A stretch of DNA of 40,084 nucleotides from the NCBI GenBank assembly GCA_018830885.1, contig JAHJRI010000052.1:1-40084 (forward strand), read 5' to 3'. Both the position numbers and the translations under genes were made by a program. Positions 33,061 through 40,084 of the stretch are shown here, one piece after another. The notes beneath the pieces are model-generated. The model saw only the letters and a program-made list of their open reading frames with translations, was not told the DNA's origin and did no database searches. The number at the start of each line of letters is the position of its first letter. The first letter of the stretch is position 1. Source of the stretch: a bacterium. Its GTDB lineage: Bacteria > SAR324 > XYD2-FULL-50-16.

Positions 33061-33076
33061 GGCCCCCCGGGGGGCC
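33061..33076. terminator. GC palindrome directly after subunit E
   Basis: GGCCCCCCGGGGGGCC, a perfect 16-bp palindrome touching the E stop codon. No T-run follows on the minus strand, so it may act as a transcript-stabilising 3-prime hairpin or an attenuator that sets the E to A stoichiometry rather than as a strong terminator. Confidence 0.45.
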
Positions 33077-33685
33077 TTAATCACTGAAAAGAAAGTTTCT
33101 GGTTTTGGCACTTAAATACTGTTTGAAGAATTCGTTGAAATTCTCTTCGGTCAGACTGATCTTGTAGCCGCCACTTTTAGGGCCAATCTGAAACCCGCCT
33201 TTCAGGTTTCTGGAGAAACGGAGTTCAATATTGGTGTTCACCAGCCCTGTTATTTCGGCAATAAAGCTCTCTTCCAGTTCCTTTCGTTCCTTCTCGGGCA
33301 ACAGCAATTCCAGATCCTGTTTCTCCTCCCCGGTCTGCCAGTTCTGCAGGACAATCTTGATGTATTCCTTGATACTGCTGCTGGACATGGCCTTTGACAC
33401 TTTGTCATCCAGGGCTTTGGCGGTGATGAGGTCGGTAATCTGCTGGCGTATGGCTCTGACAGATTTCAGGCCTGCCAGTTTGATTTCTGATTCGGTTATC
33501 TTGTGGAGATTCTCTGCCTCTTTCCGGGCGTTCTTCAGCAGTTCTGCCGCTTCTTCCCTCGCTTTCCCGAGGATTCTTTCCGCTTCCTCGGTGGCGTGAT
33601 CAATGATTCTTTCGGCTTCCTCCTCGCCTTTTTGAACCCCTTCCTGGTAGATGATACTCGTCAGCTCTTGAATATTTTGTGCCAT
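33077..33685 (-). CDS. atpE: V/A-type ATPase subunit E (peripheral stalk)
   Basis: The 202-residue protein has a long charged N-terminal helix (about 1-90, EEAERIIDHATEEAERILGK, REEAAELLKNARKEAENLHK) that would form the peripheral stalk coiled coil, and a globular C-terminal domain. No subunit G/H gene, its usual coiled-coil partner, is seen. ATG 33685 (GGAG upstream) is preferred over the TTG at 33703. It opens the ATPase operon, 121 bp after the stress-protein gene on the same strand. Confidence 0.85.
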   Translation of the reverse strand: MAQNIQELTSIIYQEGVQKGEEEAERIIDHATEEAERILGKAREEAAELLKNARKEAENLHKITESEIKLAGLKSVRAIRQQITDLITAKALDDKVSKAMSSSSIKEYIKIVLQNWQTGEEKQDLELLLPEKERKELEESFIAEITGLVNTNIELRFSRNLKGGFQIGPKSGGYKISLTEENFNEFFKQYLSAKTRNFLFSD

Positions 33686-33806
33686 CTTGTTCTTTCTCCG
33701 CAAAAACCATTGGTCTTGATGTTAGCGACAATATGAAACAATCTCGCGAAAGACTGCCTGTGGCGCTGGTTGATCCACCATCACTGTGCCTGCGCTGCGT
33801 GACGAT

Positions 33807-34697
33807 TTAACCCTGCTTGTACAGAAATACCGAACAGGGAGAGTCATAAATCAGCGTTTTTGCCGTTCGGCCAACGGCATTCTGCATCTTTTCATAACTG
33901 GAATTGGCCGCCACAATGATCAGAATCGCATCCGTCATCTCCTGGAGTTCAATGACTTTTTCATAGGACCGGCCAAATTCGAGGACGGTTCGATACTTGG
34001 ATATGATCTCAAACTCGGCAACATAGTGTTCCAGTTTCTCTTTCTGTTTTTCCCTTTCATCCTTCAGCTGTTCTTTTACAGCCATATCGTCTGACAACCG
34101 CTGATGCCATTCCCAGGTAAAATCCTTTTTCTCATCTTCAAGTACCGGCAAATCGGCCACATGGATGAACATCAGTTCCGCGTTGGACTTCTGGGCCCAG
34201 CGGTCTGCAAGCTCAATCAGGCCCTTGTTGGTATCGGAATAGTCGACCGGCACGATAAAAATCAGGTTGAATTTCTTGGCCGGCTTGCGATAGATGTACA
34301 CCGGGCCCTTGGCATTGTTGAGGACGTGACGCGTGGTGCTCCCCAGAAAGACCCGTTTGATCAGGGTGTGGGAGTGGGAAGGGATCAGAATAAATTCCGG
34401 ATCAATCTGGGACTCAACCTCAAGAATCACCTGCCGGGCTTCGCCGGCGCGGGAAGAGAGCTCGTAATCCACTGAAACATCCAGGGCCTTAACATATTTT
34501 TCCATCTCTTTCAGATCCTTCTTCATCAGGGTCTCATCCTGTGTAAACAGCATTTTTTTACCCTGCATGAAGTTTTTTGATCGGACATGGAGAAAATAGA
34601 GTGAGGATCCGGTAACCATACACCATCGATTCGCCAGACGGATAATTTCCTGACTGACTGCGCTGGGTGTAATCGGAACAAGAATTTGTTTTCTCAT
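33807..34697 (-). CDS. Tandem universal stress protein (UspA family)
   Basis: The 296-residue protein has two Usp-type domains (about 1-140 and 145-296). The first begins KQILVPITPSAVSQEIIRLA and ends near LIPSHSHTLIKRVFLGSTTRHVLNNAKGPV. The second begins LIFIVPVDYSDTNKGLIELA and ends near CSVFLYKQG. The first domain keeps an ATP-binding-like G-x2-x9-G pattern only approximately (GSTTRHVLNNAKGPV). Such proteins support survival under energy or oxidative stress. It lies upstream of the ATPase operon and may be co-transcribed with it. GGGGAG precedes the ATG. Confidence 0.85.
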   Translation of the reverse strand: MRKQILVPITPSAVSQEIIRLANRWCMVTGSSLYFLHVRSKNFMQGKKMLFTQDETLMKKDLKEMEKYVKALDVSVDYELSSRAGEARQVILEVESQIDPEFILIPSHSHTLIKRVFLGSTTRHVLNNAKGPVYIYRKPAKKFNLIFIVPVDYSDTNKGLIELADRWAQKSNAELMFIHVADLPVLEDEKKDFTWEWHQRLSDDMAVKEQLKDEREKQKEKLEHYVAEFEIISKYRTVLEFGRSYEKVIELQEMTDAILIIVAANSSYEKMQNAVGRTAKTLIYDSPCSVFLYKQG

Positions 34698-34809
34698 AAC
34701 TCCCCAGAAAATAGGTTTTTACAGTAACCATGATCCGCAGACCAGGGTGCAACAGAATAATACGTGACTCAAGCGATGCAGACAGGCGCTGGCTGTCATG
34801 GATGCGTTT

Positions 34810-35466
34810 CTAATGAACCGGGCTGGGAATAACAAAAAACAGATACAGGTAGACACCCAGAAAAAAACTGATCTCTTCCGCGCGCGTCGTGTCTATAACC
34901 TCCTGCAGAATCTCGTCCCTGACATGGTAGATTTTCAGTCGTTCCCGGAACATGGGACGAAAATTGGAAATCCCTTCCCGCCAGATCATATGGCCCTGGT
35001 CGATAATCACCCGGAGCATAATAATAAAATTGATCCTGTTTTTCTGGACGGTTTTTCGGACGGAATCCAATCGATCCTGATCGCTTTTTAACGTGTCCAG
35101 GTAGTCCTCCCGAAACACATCTTCGGGCTTGCTGTATAAAATTTTGAAAACGAGTTTATAGGCCAGATGCACCCCTTTTTCCAACTCCTGTTCATTCAGC
35201 GCCCCGTCCCCTTCGGAGAAGAATTCACATACCCGCTGGGTTCTCTGCAGAATCGCCATCAGGTCATGGGTGCTTTCAGGAATATAGGGATAGTGATTAA
35301 AAAGCAAACCCAGAATCTTCTTCCCCCCCGGACTGTCCTGGTAAAACCGCCTGTATTTATCGGCCACGGACGGCAGATTCCCGGGGTCTTCAATCAGCAG
35401 TTGCAGCTCCCGGGCATTTCTGAGTCCGATTTGATTTAATAGTTCGATCCCATCCGGTGTTTCCAT
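34810..35466 (-). CDS. Conserved-looking protein of unknown function
   Basis: The 218-residue, mostly helical protein begins METPDGIELLNQIGLRNARE and is rich in charged helices (DTLKSDQDRLDSVRKTVQKN). It ends in a hydrophobic stretch (FFLGVYLYLFFVIPSPVH) that could be a C-terminal membrane anchor. I do not recognise the family. ATG 35466 has GGGGAG upstream; an in-frame TTG at 35487 is less likely. It has its own promoter (35576-35604) and a long leader. The next gene on the strand is the stress protein, 112 bp away. Confidence 0.7.
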   Translation of the reverse strand: METPDGIELLNQIGLRNARELQLLIEDPGNLPSVADKYRRFYQDSPGGKKILGLLFNHYPYIPESTHDLMAILQRTQRVCEFFSEGDGALNEQELEKGVHLAYKLVFKILYSKPEDVFREDYLDTLKSDQDRLDSVRKTVQKNRINFIIMLRVIIDQGHMIWREGISNFRPMFRERLKIYHVRDEILQEVIDTTRAEEISFFLGVYLYLFFVIPSPVH

Positions 35467-35575
35467 TTTTTTCTCCCCTGCCCTCAACCATCACACGCGG
35501 TTTGCTGCCGCCCCCCTTTCGTTCTCCTGTAAAACCAGATAAATCTGCCCAGGTGGAGGGATATGCCGCCTGATG

Positions 35576-35604
35576 ATGATAGGGATTTGGTCTGACGAAG
35601 TCAA
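35576..35604 (-). promoter_or_regulatory. Predicted promoter of the unknown gene at 34810-35466
   Basis: On the minus strand: TTGACT (35604-35599), 17 bases, TATCAT (35581-35576). The extended boxes TTGACTTC and CCTATCATC match the folE promoter. The predicted start is about 100 bp before the ATG. Confidence 0.6.
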
Positions 35605-35811
35605 GTTTAGATTTTCCATGGACGTGTGATCACGCCTGACATTCTCCCCGGCGGGTCTTCCTCTCAACACCCCCTGTCACCTCCCTGAACCCCGTCAAGA
35701 AACCGAAAAACCCCGGAAGTCAGCCGTGGCTGCAGGGGGCGGCAACCAGCACGCTGCCTCCGACCGGTCACCCACAACGCGGACCCCCTCAGACAAGGGC
35801 CACGCCCATTG
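35605..35811. other. Intergenic region after rraA
   Basis: About 200 bp without a gene. It is GC-rich near the rraA stop, with no hairpin plus T-run that I would call a terminator. Confidence 0.4.
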
Positions 35812-36300
35812 CTAGAACAAGGGGGTTGCTGAGACAATGATGCCATCCTCATCAGCATAAAGAAAATCACCTGGCCGAAACTTGACACCGCAAAAATGGA
35901 CCGGTACATCTTTTTCACCGATTCCCTTCTTCACGGTTTTCAGCGGATGGACATCCAGGGCTTTGACCCCCAGTTTCATGCCCGCAATATCAGCCGAGTC
36001 GCGGATACATCCATTGATGACCATGCCACTCCAGCCGTTTTTCGCGGCCTTTTCGGCCAGCAGATCACCCAGTACAGCACAGCGCATTGAACCACCCGCA
36101 TCCACGACCAGCACCTGGCGATCCCCCGCGGTCCCGACCACTTCACGGACCAGGGAATTATCTTCGAACAGTTTCAGGGTCACTATCCGACCATAAAACT
36201 TCGTCACACCACCAAAATCACGCAACCCCGGACTTGCAATCTGGAGTTGATCACTGAATTCATCACTGAGATCGGCTGTTTTAAAATCCTTGTCAGACAT
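35812..36300 (-). CDS. rraA: RraA-family protein (RNase E regulator / HMG aldolase-like)
   Basis: The 162-residue protein starts MSDKDFKTADLSDEF. It has the RraA fold signatures GRIVTLKLFEDNSLVREVV, LVVDAGGSMRCAVLGDLLAE, NGCIRDSADIAGMKLGVKAL and GDFLYADEDGIIV. RraA trimers inhibit RNase E in enterics, and related proteins are 4-hydroxy-4-methyl-2-oxoglutarate aldolases or oxaloacetate decarboxylases that need an Arg-Asp pair (seen in CIRD). Which role applies here is unclear. ATG 36300 has GGAGG upstream, and a strong promoter lies about 100 bp further up. Confidence 0.9.
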   Translation of the reverse strand: MSDKDFKTADLSDEFSDQLQIASPGLRDFGGVTKFYGRIVTLKLFEDNSLVREVVGTAGDRQVLVVDAGGSMRCAVLGDLLAEKAAKNGWSGMVINGCIRDSADIAGMKLGVKALDVHPLKTVKKGIGEKDVPVHFCGVKFRPGDFLYADEDGIIVSATPLF

Positions 36301-36401
36301 GTTGATTGCCTCCTGCAACAGGAAGTGTCAAAGAATAAAGCTGCGCCCAATTCGGGGAAAAGCGCACTGTTTAAGTGAACTGTTAAACCGTTGACGCCCA
36401 A

Positions 36402-36430
36402 ATGATAGAAAATCGGGATTTCAGAGTCAA
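36402..36430 (-). promoter_or_regulatory. Predicted rraA promoter
   Basis: On the minus strand: TTGACT (36430-36425), 17 bases, TATCAT (36407-36402). It has the same boxes and spacing as the folE and 35576 promoters. Confidence 0.6.
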
Positions 36431-36604
36431 GGTTTCTTCTGATTTTTTTTCCCAAAGCCGGACAATGAACCCTGAACATCCGCAAAAAACCAGGCCGACA
36501 AAATCAGGGAACTGTTCCGCTCAATATGAAAGGAGGGTATCGAAATCAGGATTGGCGGGAAGAAAACCAATGGGGGACAGAAGCGATCCGGAGACTGCCT
36601 GAAA

Positions 36605-37069
36605 CTATTTCTCCGGTCGGTGCTGCAGCTGCAACCCTGTCAGGAACCGGCGCAGAATTTGATCCTGACAGTCACGGTAGTGTTTGTGCCCGGGTTTGCG
36701 GAAAAATGCACTCAGTTCATGGTTGCTGATGTTCAATTCGGTCAGCGCCATGATCTTCATGATATCATCCGACTTCAGGTTCAACGCGATTTTCAATTTC
36801 ACCAGAATCATGTTGTTTGTTAAACGCGTCTCCGGTTCAGGCTGGGCTCCCTCCTTCATCCCGCGCTGGTCAATGATCAACCCATTGAGAAACATGGCCA
36901 GTTCAGGGTCGCTGCAGATCCGGTACGCAGAATCGTCTTCTTTTTTAAGCCAGTCACAGACCTGCTCACGGGTTACCGAATGACCCGCCAGACCGAAGAT
37001 GGCTATTATTTTCGAATCACTGAAGTCAAAGATAAAGCGAATCCGCCGCAAAATATCATTGTTTGTCAT
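36605..37069 (-). CDS. DUF1456 (YehS-like) protein
   Basis: The 154-residue protein contains two copies of the DUF1456 unit: MTNNDILRRIRFIFDFSDSK near residue 1 and LTNNMILVKLKIALNLKSDD near residue 82. Each is followed by a second helix pair ending in a CDWLKKEDD-like or SAFFRKPGH-like element. These proteins are common in gamma- and deltaproteobacteria and have no assigned function. ATG 37069 has AAGGA upstream; an in-frame TTG lies two codons earlier. The gene is followed by the rraA promoter region. Confidence 0.88.
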   Translation of the reverse strand: MTNNDILRRIRFIFDFSDSKIIAIFGLAGHSVTREQVCDWLKKEDDSAYRICSDPELAMFLNGLIIDQRGMKEGAQPEPETRLTNNMILVKLKIALNLKSDDIMKIMALTELNISNHELSAFFRKPGHKHYRDCQDQILRRFLTGLQLQHRPEK

Positions 37070-37093
37070 TGGCAAGTCCTTTCTGGTTATTAC

Positions 37094-37118
37094 GATTCAC
37101 CCCTTTTTCCGATCAGAA
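37094..37118. repeat. Family C short hairpin repeat (copy 3, degraded)
   Basis: ATTCACCCCTTTTTCCGATC followed by AGAAGCTGA resembles the copies at 11927 and 28691. The right arm has diverged. Confidence 0.5.
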
Positions 37119-37266
37119 GCTGAGACCTGTGTCTGATTCAATTCACGGGACTCGCAGCGAAGAACGCCGAGATTGAGTTGTTTTAACCCGGGATGGCAGG
37201 CATCCGGCTGGGTGCAATGGACAGGGCGGATGCACTGCGGTGATCGGCGATGACCCCGCCGCCGCT

Positions 37267-37608
37267 TCAATCGGACCGGCAGAAACTGATCGAACGCGGT
37301 TTGCAGATCCGGCCATCCACCCACATGGCACCGCTGAAATCCGCACCCCGGTACTTTTCAGGTTCCGGCAGCCGCACATTCAACAGGGTGGCCTGTTTGA
37401 AATCGGCACCTCTCAGATCCGCTCCCCGCAGGTCGGCGTCCGTCAGATCAATCCGGGACAGGGGAGCCTTCACCAGGAAACAGTTGCGGCAGCATTTCGT
37501 CCGCAACAGCTGTTCCCATTGCCATCTCTTGTACGTTTCCGCGTTTTGTGCACCTGCCGGCAGACCCAGTGAGATCAGACCGATAAACACCAGCAATATC
37601 TTTTTCAT
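37267..37608 (-). CDS. Secreted short pentapeptide-repeat protein
   Basis: The 113-residue protein has a signal peptide (MKKILLVFIGLISLGLPAGA, about 1-21), a region with cysteines (RTKCCRNCFLV), and a short run of A(D/N)LxG-type repeats (LTDADLRGADLRGADFKQAT). It ends with GADFSGAMWVDGRICKP. Pentapeptide repeats fold into a right-handed quadrilateral beta-helix. This one has too few coils for a DNA-mimic such as MfpA, and its export argues against that role. Similar small periplasmic proteins are common and uncharacterised. ATG 37608 has AGGA upstream. Confidence 0.75.
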   Translation of the reverse strand: MKKILLVFIGLISLGLPAGAQNAETYKRWQWEQLLRTKCCRNCFLVKAPLSRIDLTDADLRGADLRGADFKQATLLNVRLPEPEKYRGADFSGAMWVDGRICKPRSISFCRSD

Positions 37609-37741
37609 GGTTTCCTGCAAGGTCCTGTTCAGCCGGTAATACCCGTTTCTACTCAGGCAGAGCAACCCTGGCTTGGCGGGGTGACCTCAGCCCGGATCGT
37701 GGTTCACCCGGGGATCGGTTTTCAGGCCCCCCTGCACCGCA

Positions 37742-38482
37742 CTAGACCGGGTCGGACTGGGCGGGGAGGTCCCCCCGGGACTGTTGATACGCAAAAAACC
37801 GGTTGTCCAGGGCTTCCTGGAGGCTTCTGGCCCGCCGGCTGCCCCGATCGGTATACATGCCCAACCCCTGTTCGAGGGCCTCGACGAGAAGATCGGCGGT
37901 CAACCCGAAAACAACGGATTCCTGGTATTTGATCACGGTATGGTTGAATTTGAGACCTTGCCGTTCAACCGTTTTTTCTTCGCGGTTGTTCTCGTCCAGG
38001 AGTTCCTCGATATCGGGGCTGAGGATTTTCGCAACTTCGTCCGTATTGGCTGAGAAATCGGGAATCCCGTCGTACCAGGCCACAAAAGGGACCAGGTGAA
38101 ACGCCGCGCGACTCCAGGCGTCGTCCAGTCTGCCAATCAGCATCACCTTGTCGGGGTCGATGCCGATCTCCTCCCCCGCCTCCCGGATTGCTGTCTGACC
38201 AAGGGATTCCCCCTCTTCCCGACGTCCCCCCGGGAAACTGACTTCACCTTTGTGGTTCCTCATTTTTGAGGAGCGTTCGGTCAATACCACCCGGATCGTT
38301 CCGGCTTCGTCCCAGAACAGAATCAACACGGCGGCTTCGCCAAACCAGGCAGGAATCAGTTCGGACTGGAATTGAAAGCGTTCCTGTCCTTTGATCTGCT
38401 GAATGTTTTCTTTAAACCTTGCTTTCGAAATCATGGGATGGGGGCTCAGATGGTTCACTTTAATTGGGAGAGACCGATTCAT
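37742..38482 (-). CDS. NudL-type Nudix hydrolase (CoA diphosphatase-like)
   Basis: The 246-residue protein has the NudL/CoAse motif VVLTERSSKMRNHKGEVSFP followed by the Nudix box (about 86-108, GGRREEGES...REAGEEIG). The family cleaves CoA to 3-phospho-ADP and 4-phosphopantetheine and may cleave oxidised CoA or NAD derivatives. The ATG overlaps the stop of the preceding gene (ATGA), so I keep this start although Met17 also fits the family. The ~20 C-terminal residues are atypical and rich in proline and glutamine. Confidence 0.88.
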   Translation of the reverse strand: MNRSLPIKVNHLSPHPMISKARFKENIQQIKGQERFQFQSELIPAWFGEAAVLILFWDEAGTIRVVLTERSSKMRNHKGEVSFPGGRREEGESLGQTAIREAGEEIGIDPDKVMLIGRLDDAWSRAAFHLVPFVAWYDGIPDFSANTDEVAKILSPDIEELLDENNREEKTVERQGLKFNHTVIKYQESVVFGLTADLLVEALEQGLGMYTDRGSRRARSLQEALDNRFFAYQQSRGDLPAQSDPV

Positions 38483-39237
38483 TTCGCCGAGAACCGGGCA
38501 TTGCTGATTTTAATGACGTTCTCCACAAAATTCATATCGATAAACCCTGTTTCCAGGAGCACTTTCGCGATAAAAACCTCGTTCAGGAGACTGAAATTGT
38601 ATTGGAGCCCGGTGGTGCTGATCTTTGTCGCAATATCAATCAGCTCTGTATATGAAAGCGAGAACAGGATCTCTTCCCTCAGGGCATTGTATGCGGGGTT
38701 TGTCGTATCTGCGAAGATATACCGGTAAGGATTCAGACCCGCCTGGGGCTTCGGGTTGAAAAAATCGGACGTCAGCAGCGTATACAGGTTAATGGTTTCA
38801 AAAATATCCTCATAATTGTCACAGTTGCTTTGATCTTTCAACTCCAGAAATTCAAACCCGCTGTAGGAGATGATCAGGCCGGATTTCAGTTTGATCGCCC
38901 CGGCTTCTTCCGACAGGGCATCAAAACTTCTTTCAAAGTCGTTGTTGAGCAGACTTTGGGCTTTGACGAGGGCACTTTGATAATAGCGATCCCGGTCCAG
39001 GGGATGCACATACCCGATTCGCTGCTGGAGGGTGAGGGTATCATCATCTTCAGCGGTTATAAGCGTCCCGTCAGGCTCCATAATGAGAAGATAGCCACCC
39101 AGGTACGCTTCGAAATACCGGTAGAGGGGATGTCCACTCAAAATCCCGTTTGCCTTTTCGTAAATGCTTTTCAGTGCCCAACTCAATGCGATTTCATTTT
39201 CAGCCACATTTATTGAAAATACCGACTTCCCAAGCAT
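38479..39237 (-). CDS. Protein of unknown function, coupled to NudL
   Basis: The 252-residue protein from ATG 39237 (AAGGAG upstream) has mixed alpha/beta character. Segments include GHPLYRYFEAYLGGYLLIMEPDGTL, LKLKSGLIISYSGFEFLELK-like strands and a helical C-terminus (LSYTELIDIATKISTTGLQY). No signal peptide or membrane helix is visible. I do not recognise the family. Its stop overlaps the start of the NudL gene, so their products may be needed together. Confidence 0.65.
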   Translation of the reverse strand: MLGKSVFSINVAENEIALSWALKSIYEKANGILSGHPLYRYFEAYLGGYLLIMEPDGTLITAEDDDTLTLQQRIGYVHPLDRDRYYQSALVKAQSLLNNDFERSFDALSEEAGAIKLKSGLIISYSGFEFLELKDQSNCDNYEDIFETINLYTLLTSDFFNPKPQAGLNPYRYIFADTTNPAYNALREEILFSLSYTELIDIATKISTTGLQYNFSLLNEVFIAKVLLETGFIDMNFVENVIKISNARFSAK

Positions 39238-39311
39238 TCCCTCTCCTTTAAACATTAAAGTTTCCGCCTCACCATCCTGTCCACTGTCCCGTCAAAAAAA
39301 GCATTCCTGTT

Positions 39312-39878
39312 TTACGACCCTTCTGTCACGCCTTGTTTTCTCCCAAATGAGCGATGGCACTCTCCAGGATGAGCGATGGCACTCTCCAGGATGACCTGCA
39401 GCCGCAGCGCAAGCGCCTGCTTCAGGTCTTCATCCGACAGCGTCGTCTGTTTCCGGATCAGGCTCTGATGGTGCAGATCCATCAAGGTGGCATCCAGCAT
39501 TTCCAGTTCGTCCACTTCAGCCCCGTCCTCCACCTCAAGGGAATCGGTTACCAGCGCGGATCGAACTTCGGCGTCCACCCCAAAAACGGCCCTGCGGGCG
39601 ATCAGGTAGTTGCACTCGACGTCCTTATCCAGCCGTACGTCATCACAGACCAGTGTTCCCAGGATTTCAGCACCCTCTTCGATTTCGGCCGACCGGCAGA
39701 TGAGCAACCGTTTGATCTCGGCATCTTTTTGGATGGTAACCCTTTCAGCGATCACCATCGTCGCCTCCCGGTTCCCGTGGATGGTGATCTCGGTGTCAAA
39801 ACCCGCCCAGGGAAACTGATCGATCCAATCCTTCAGATTACCGGGATGACTGGACAGGTATCTTTTCAAAGCCTCCAT
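39312..39878 (-). CDS. Beta-helix/bactofilin-like repeat protein with shifted C-terminus
   Basis: The 188-residue protein has a short N-terminal helix and then ~100 residues of regularly spaced hydrophobic/acidic repeats (ITIHGNREATMVIAERVTIQ, AEIKRLLICRSAEIEEGAEI, VECNYLIARRAVFGVDAEVR), typical of a polymer-forming cytoskeletal or hexapeptide-like beta-helix. A helix follows (LSDEDLKQALALRLQVILESA). The last residues are changed: a perfect 22-bp tandem duplication (39347-39390) shifts the frame. Removing one copy gives the short ending AIAHLGENKA and a stop at 39326. Whether the longer tail matters is unknown. Confidence 0.72.
   Translation of the reverse strand: MEALKRYLSSHPGNLKDWIDQFPWAGFDTEITIHGNREATMVIAERVTIQKDAEIKRLLICRSAEIEEGAEILGTLVCDDVRLDKDVECNYLIARRAVFGVDAEVRSALVTDSLEVEDGAEVDELEMLDATLMDLHHQSLIRKQTTLSDEDLKQALALRLQVILESAIAHPGECHRSFGRKQGVTEGS
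39347..39390. repeat. Perfect 22-bp tandem duplication
   Basis: ATGAGCGATGGCACTCTCCA plus GG at 39347-39368 is repeated exactly at 39369-39390, inside the 3-prime end of the beta-helix-like gene. Since 22 is not a multiple of three, it shifts the reading frame. Confidence 0.95.
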
Positions 39879-39935
39879 ATGGTTTCCGCCCGATGGTAGA
39901 TGATGATGACATGCCTTGCCGTTATTCTGTAATTC

Positions 39936-39965
39936 AGTCTAATGGCTGACCCGTCTTCATGTCAA
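39936..39965 (-). promoter_or_regulatory. Possible promoter of the 39878-37742 gene set
   Basis: On the minus strand: consensus TTGACA (39965-39960), 18 bases, TAGACT (39941-39936), about 60 bp before the ATG. The -10 box is weak (4 of 6). Confidence 0.4.
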
Positions 39966-39980
39966 CTTTCTCAGTATTTC

Positions 39981-40084
39981 GGGTGCACCAAATATGGGTG
40001 GGTACCTGTAAGCGGAAAGAGGTTGTTTGTTCAGAAAACCTTGGAAGCCAGGGATGGATTCCAGGAGTTCCAAGGATGGATGCA
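39981..40084. mobile_element. Composite of a family A end and a family B core (cut by the window edge)
   Basis: Positions 39981-40024 match, inverted, the right part of the 77-bp element at 24536 (GGGTGCACCAAATATGGGTG, then ACCTGTAAGCGGAAAGAGGTT). From about 40037 the sequence switches to an inverted family B core (CCTTGGAAGCCAGGGATGGA). Family B seems to have inserted into, or recombined with, a family A element. Confidence 0.6.

Overview
The window looks like a chromosomal segment of a mid-to-high-GC anaerobic Desulfobacterota bacterium, probably a Desulfosarcina-like sulfate reducer. That placement is an inference from the gene mix: a V/A-type ATPase operon of the short bacterial type, two ADP-forming acyl-CoA synthetase genes beside a crotonase, a YcaO-domain protein, a rubrerythrin-like protein, a TrmB regulator, and many short palindromic repeats. 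I saw no rRNA, tRNA or CRISPR array and no intact transposase.

Layout. Positions 1-1458 hold no recognisable gene. The first ~370 bp are AT-rich with a perfect 17-bp hairpin, followed by a MITE-like element. Positions 1459-4259 are a small accessory patch: an atypical kinase-like protein, a second MITE copy, a MntA-type antitoxin followed by a broken HepT toxin, and a Nudix-methyltransferase fusion. Positions 4600-9553 are a compact catabolic operon: a TrmB regulator, an N-formylglutamate amidohydrolase-like enzyme, an isochorismatase-type hydrolase, a glutamine-synthetase-like ligase and an amidohydrolase. A strong promoter with an inverted repeat over its start lies in front. The substrate is unknown; the gene set suggests gamma-glutamylation and deamidation of an amine. 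Positions 9700-14320 hold a thioredoxin-like protein, an oxidoreductase remnant, palindromic repeats, a secreted nuclease, a Bax-like glucosaminidase coupled to a polysaccharide deacetylase, and a ferritin-like protein.

Positions 14500-19423 hold another MITE, folE, a YcaO protein, a DUF2132 protein, a RelBE-like toxin-antitoxin pair and a YiiX-type amidase. Positions 19478-23946 (minus) are a crotonase / ADP-forming acyl-CoA synthetase operon, which would harvest ATP from CoA thioesters. A CBS/ACT (AcuB-like) gene follows a 770-bp repeat-rich gap. Positions 25545-33685 (minus) are the V/A-ATPase operon in the order E, DUF2764, A, B, D, I, K. Its K subunit keeps every residue that binds Na+ in the Enterococcus hirae rotor, so the complex probably moves Na+. 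Positions 33807-39878 (minus) hold a tandem universal stress protein, two unknown proteins, RraA, a DUF1456 protein, a small pentapeptide-repeat protein, a NudL-type Nudix hydrolase and a beta-helix-like protein whose C-terminus was frameshifted by a 22-bp tandem duplication.

Three families of short palindromic repeats occupy many of the gaps. In several copies the two hairpin arms match each other but differ from the arms of other copies, while the core is conserved. Several genes share a near-identical promoter, TTGACT-N17-TATCAT/TATGAT.
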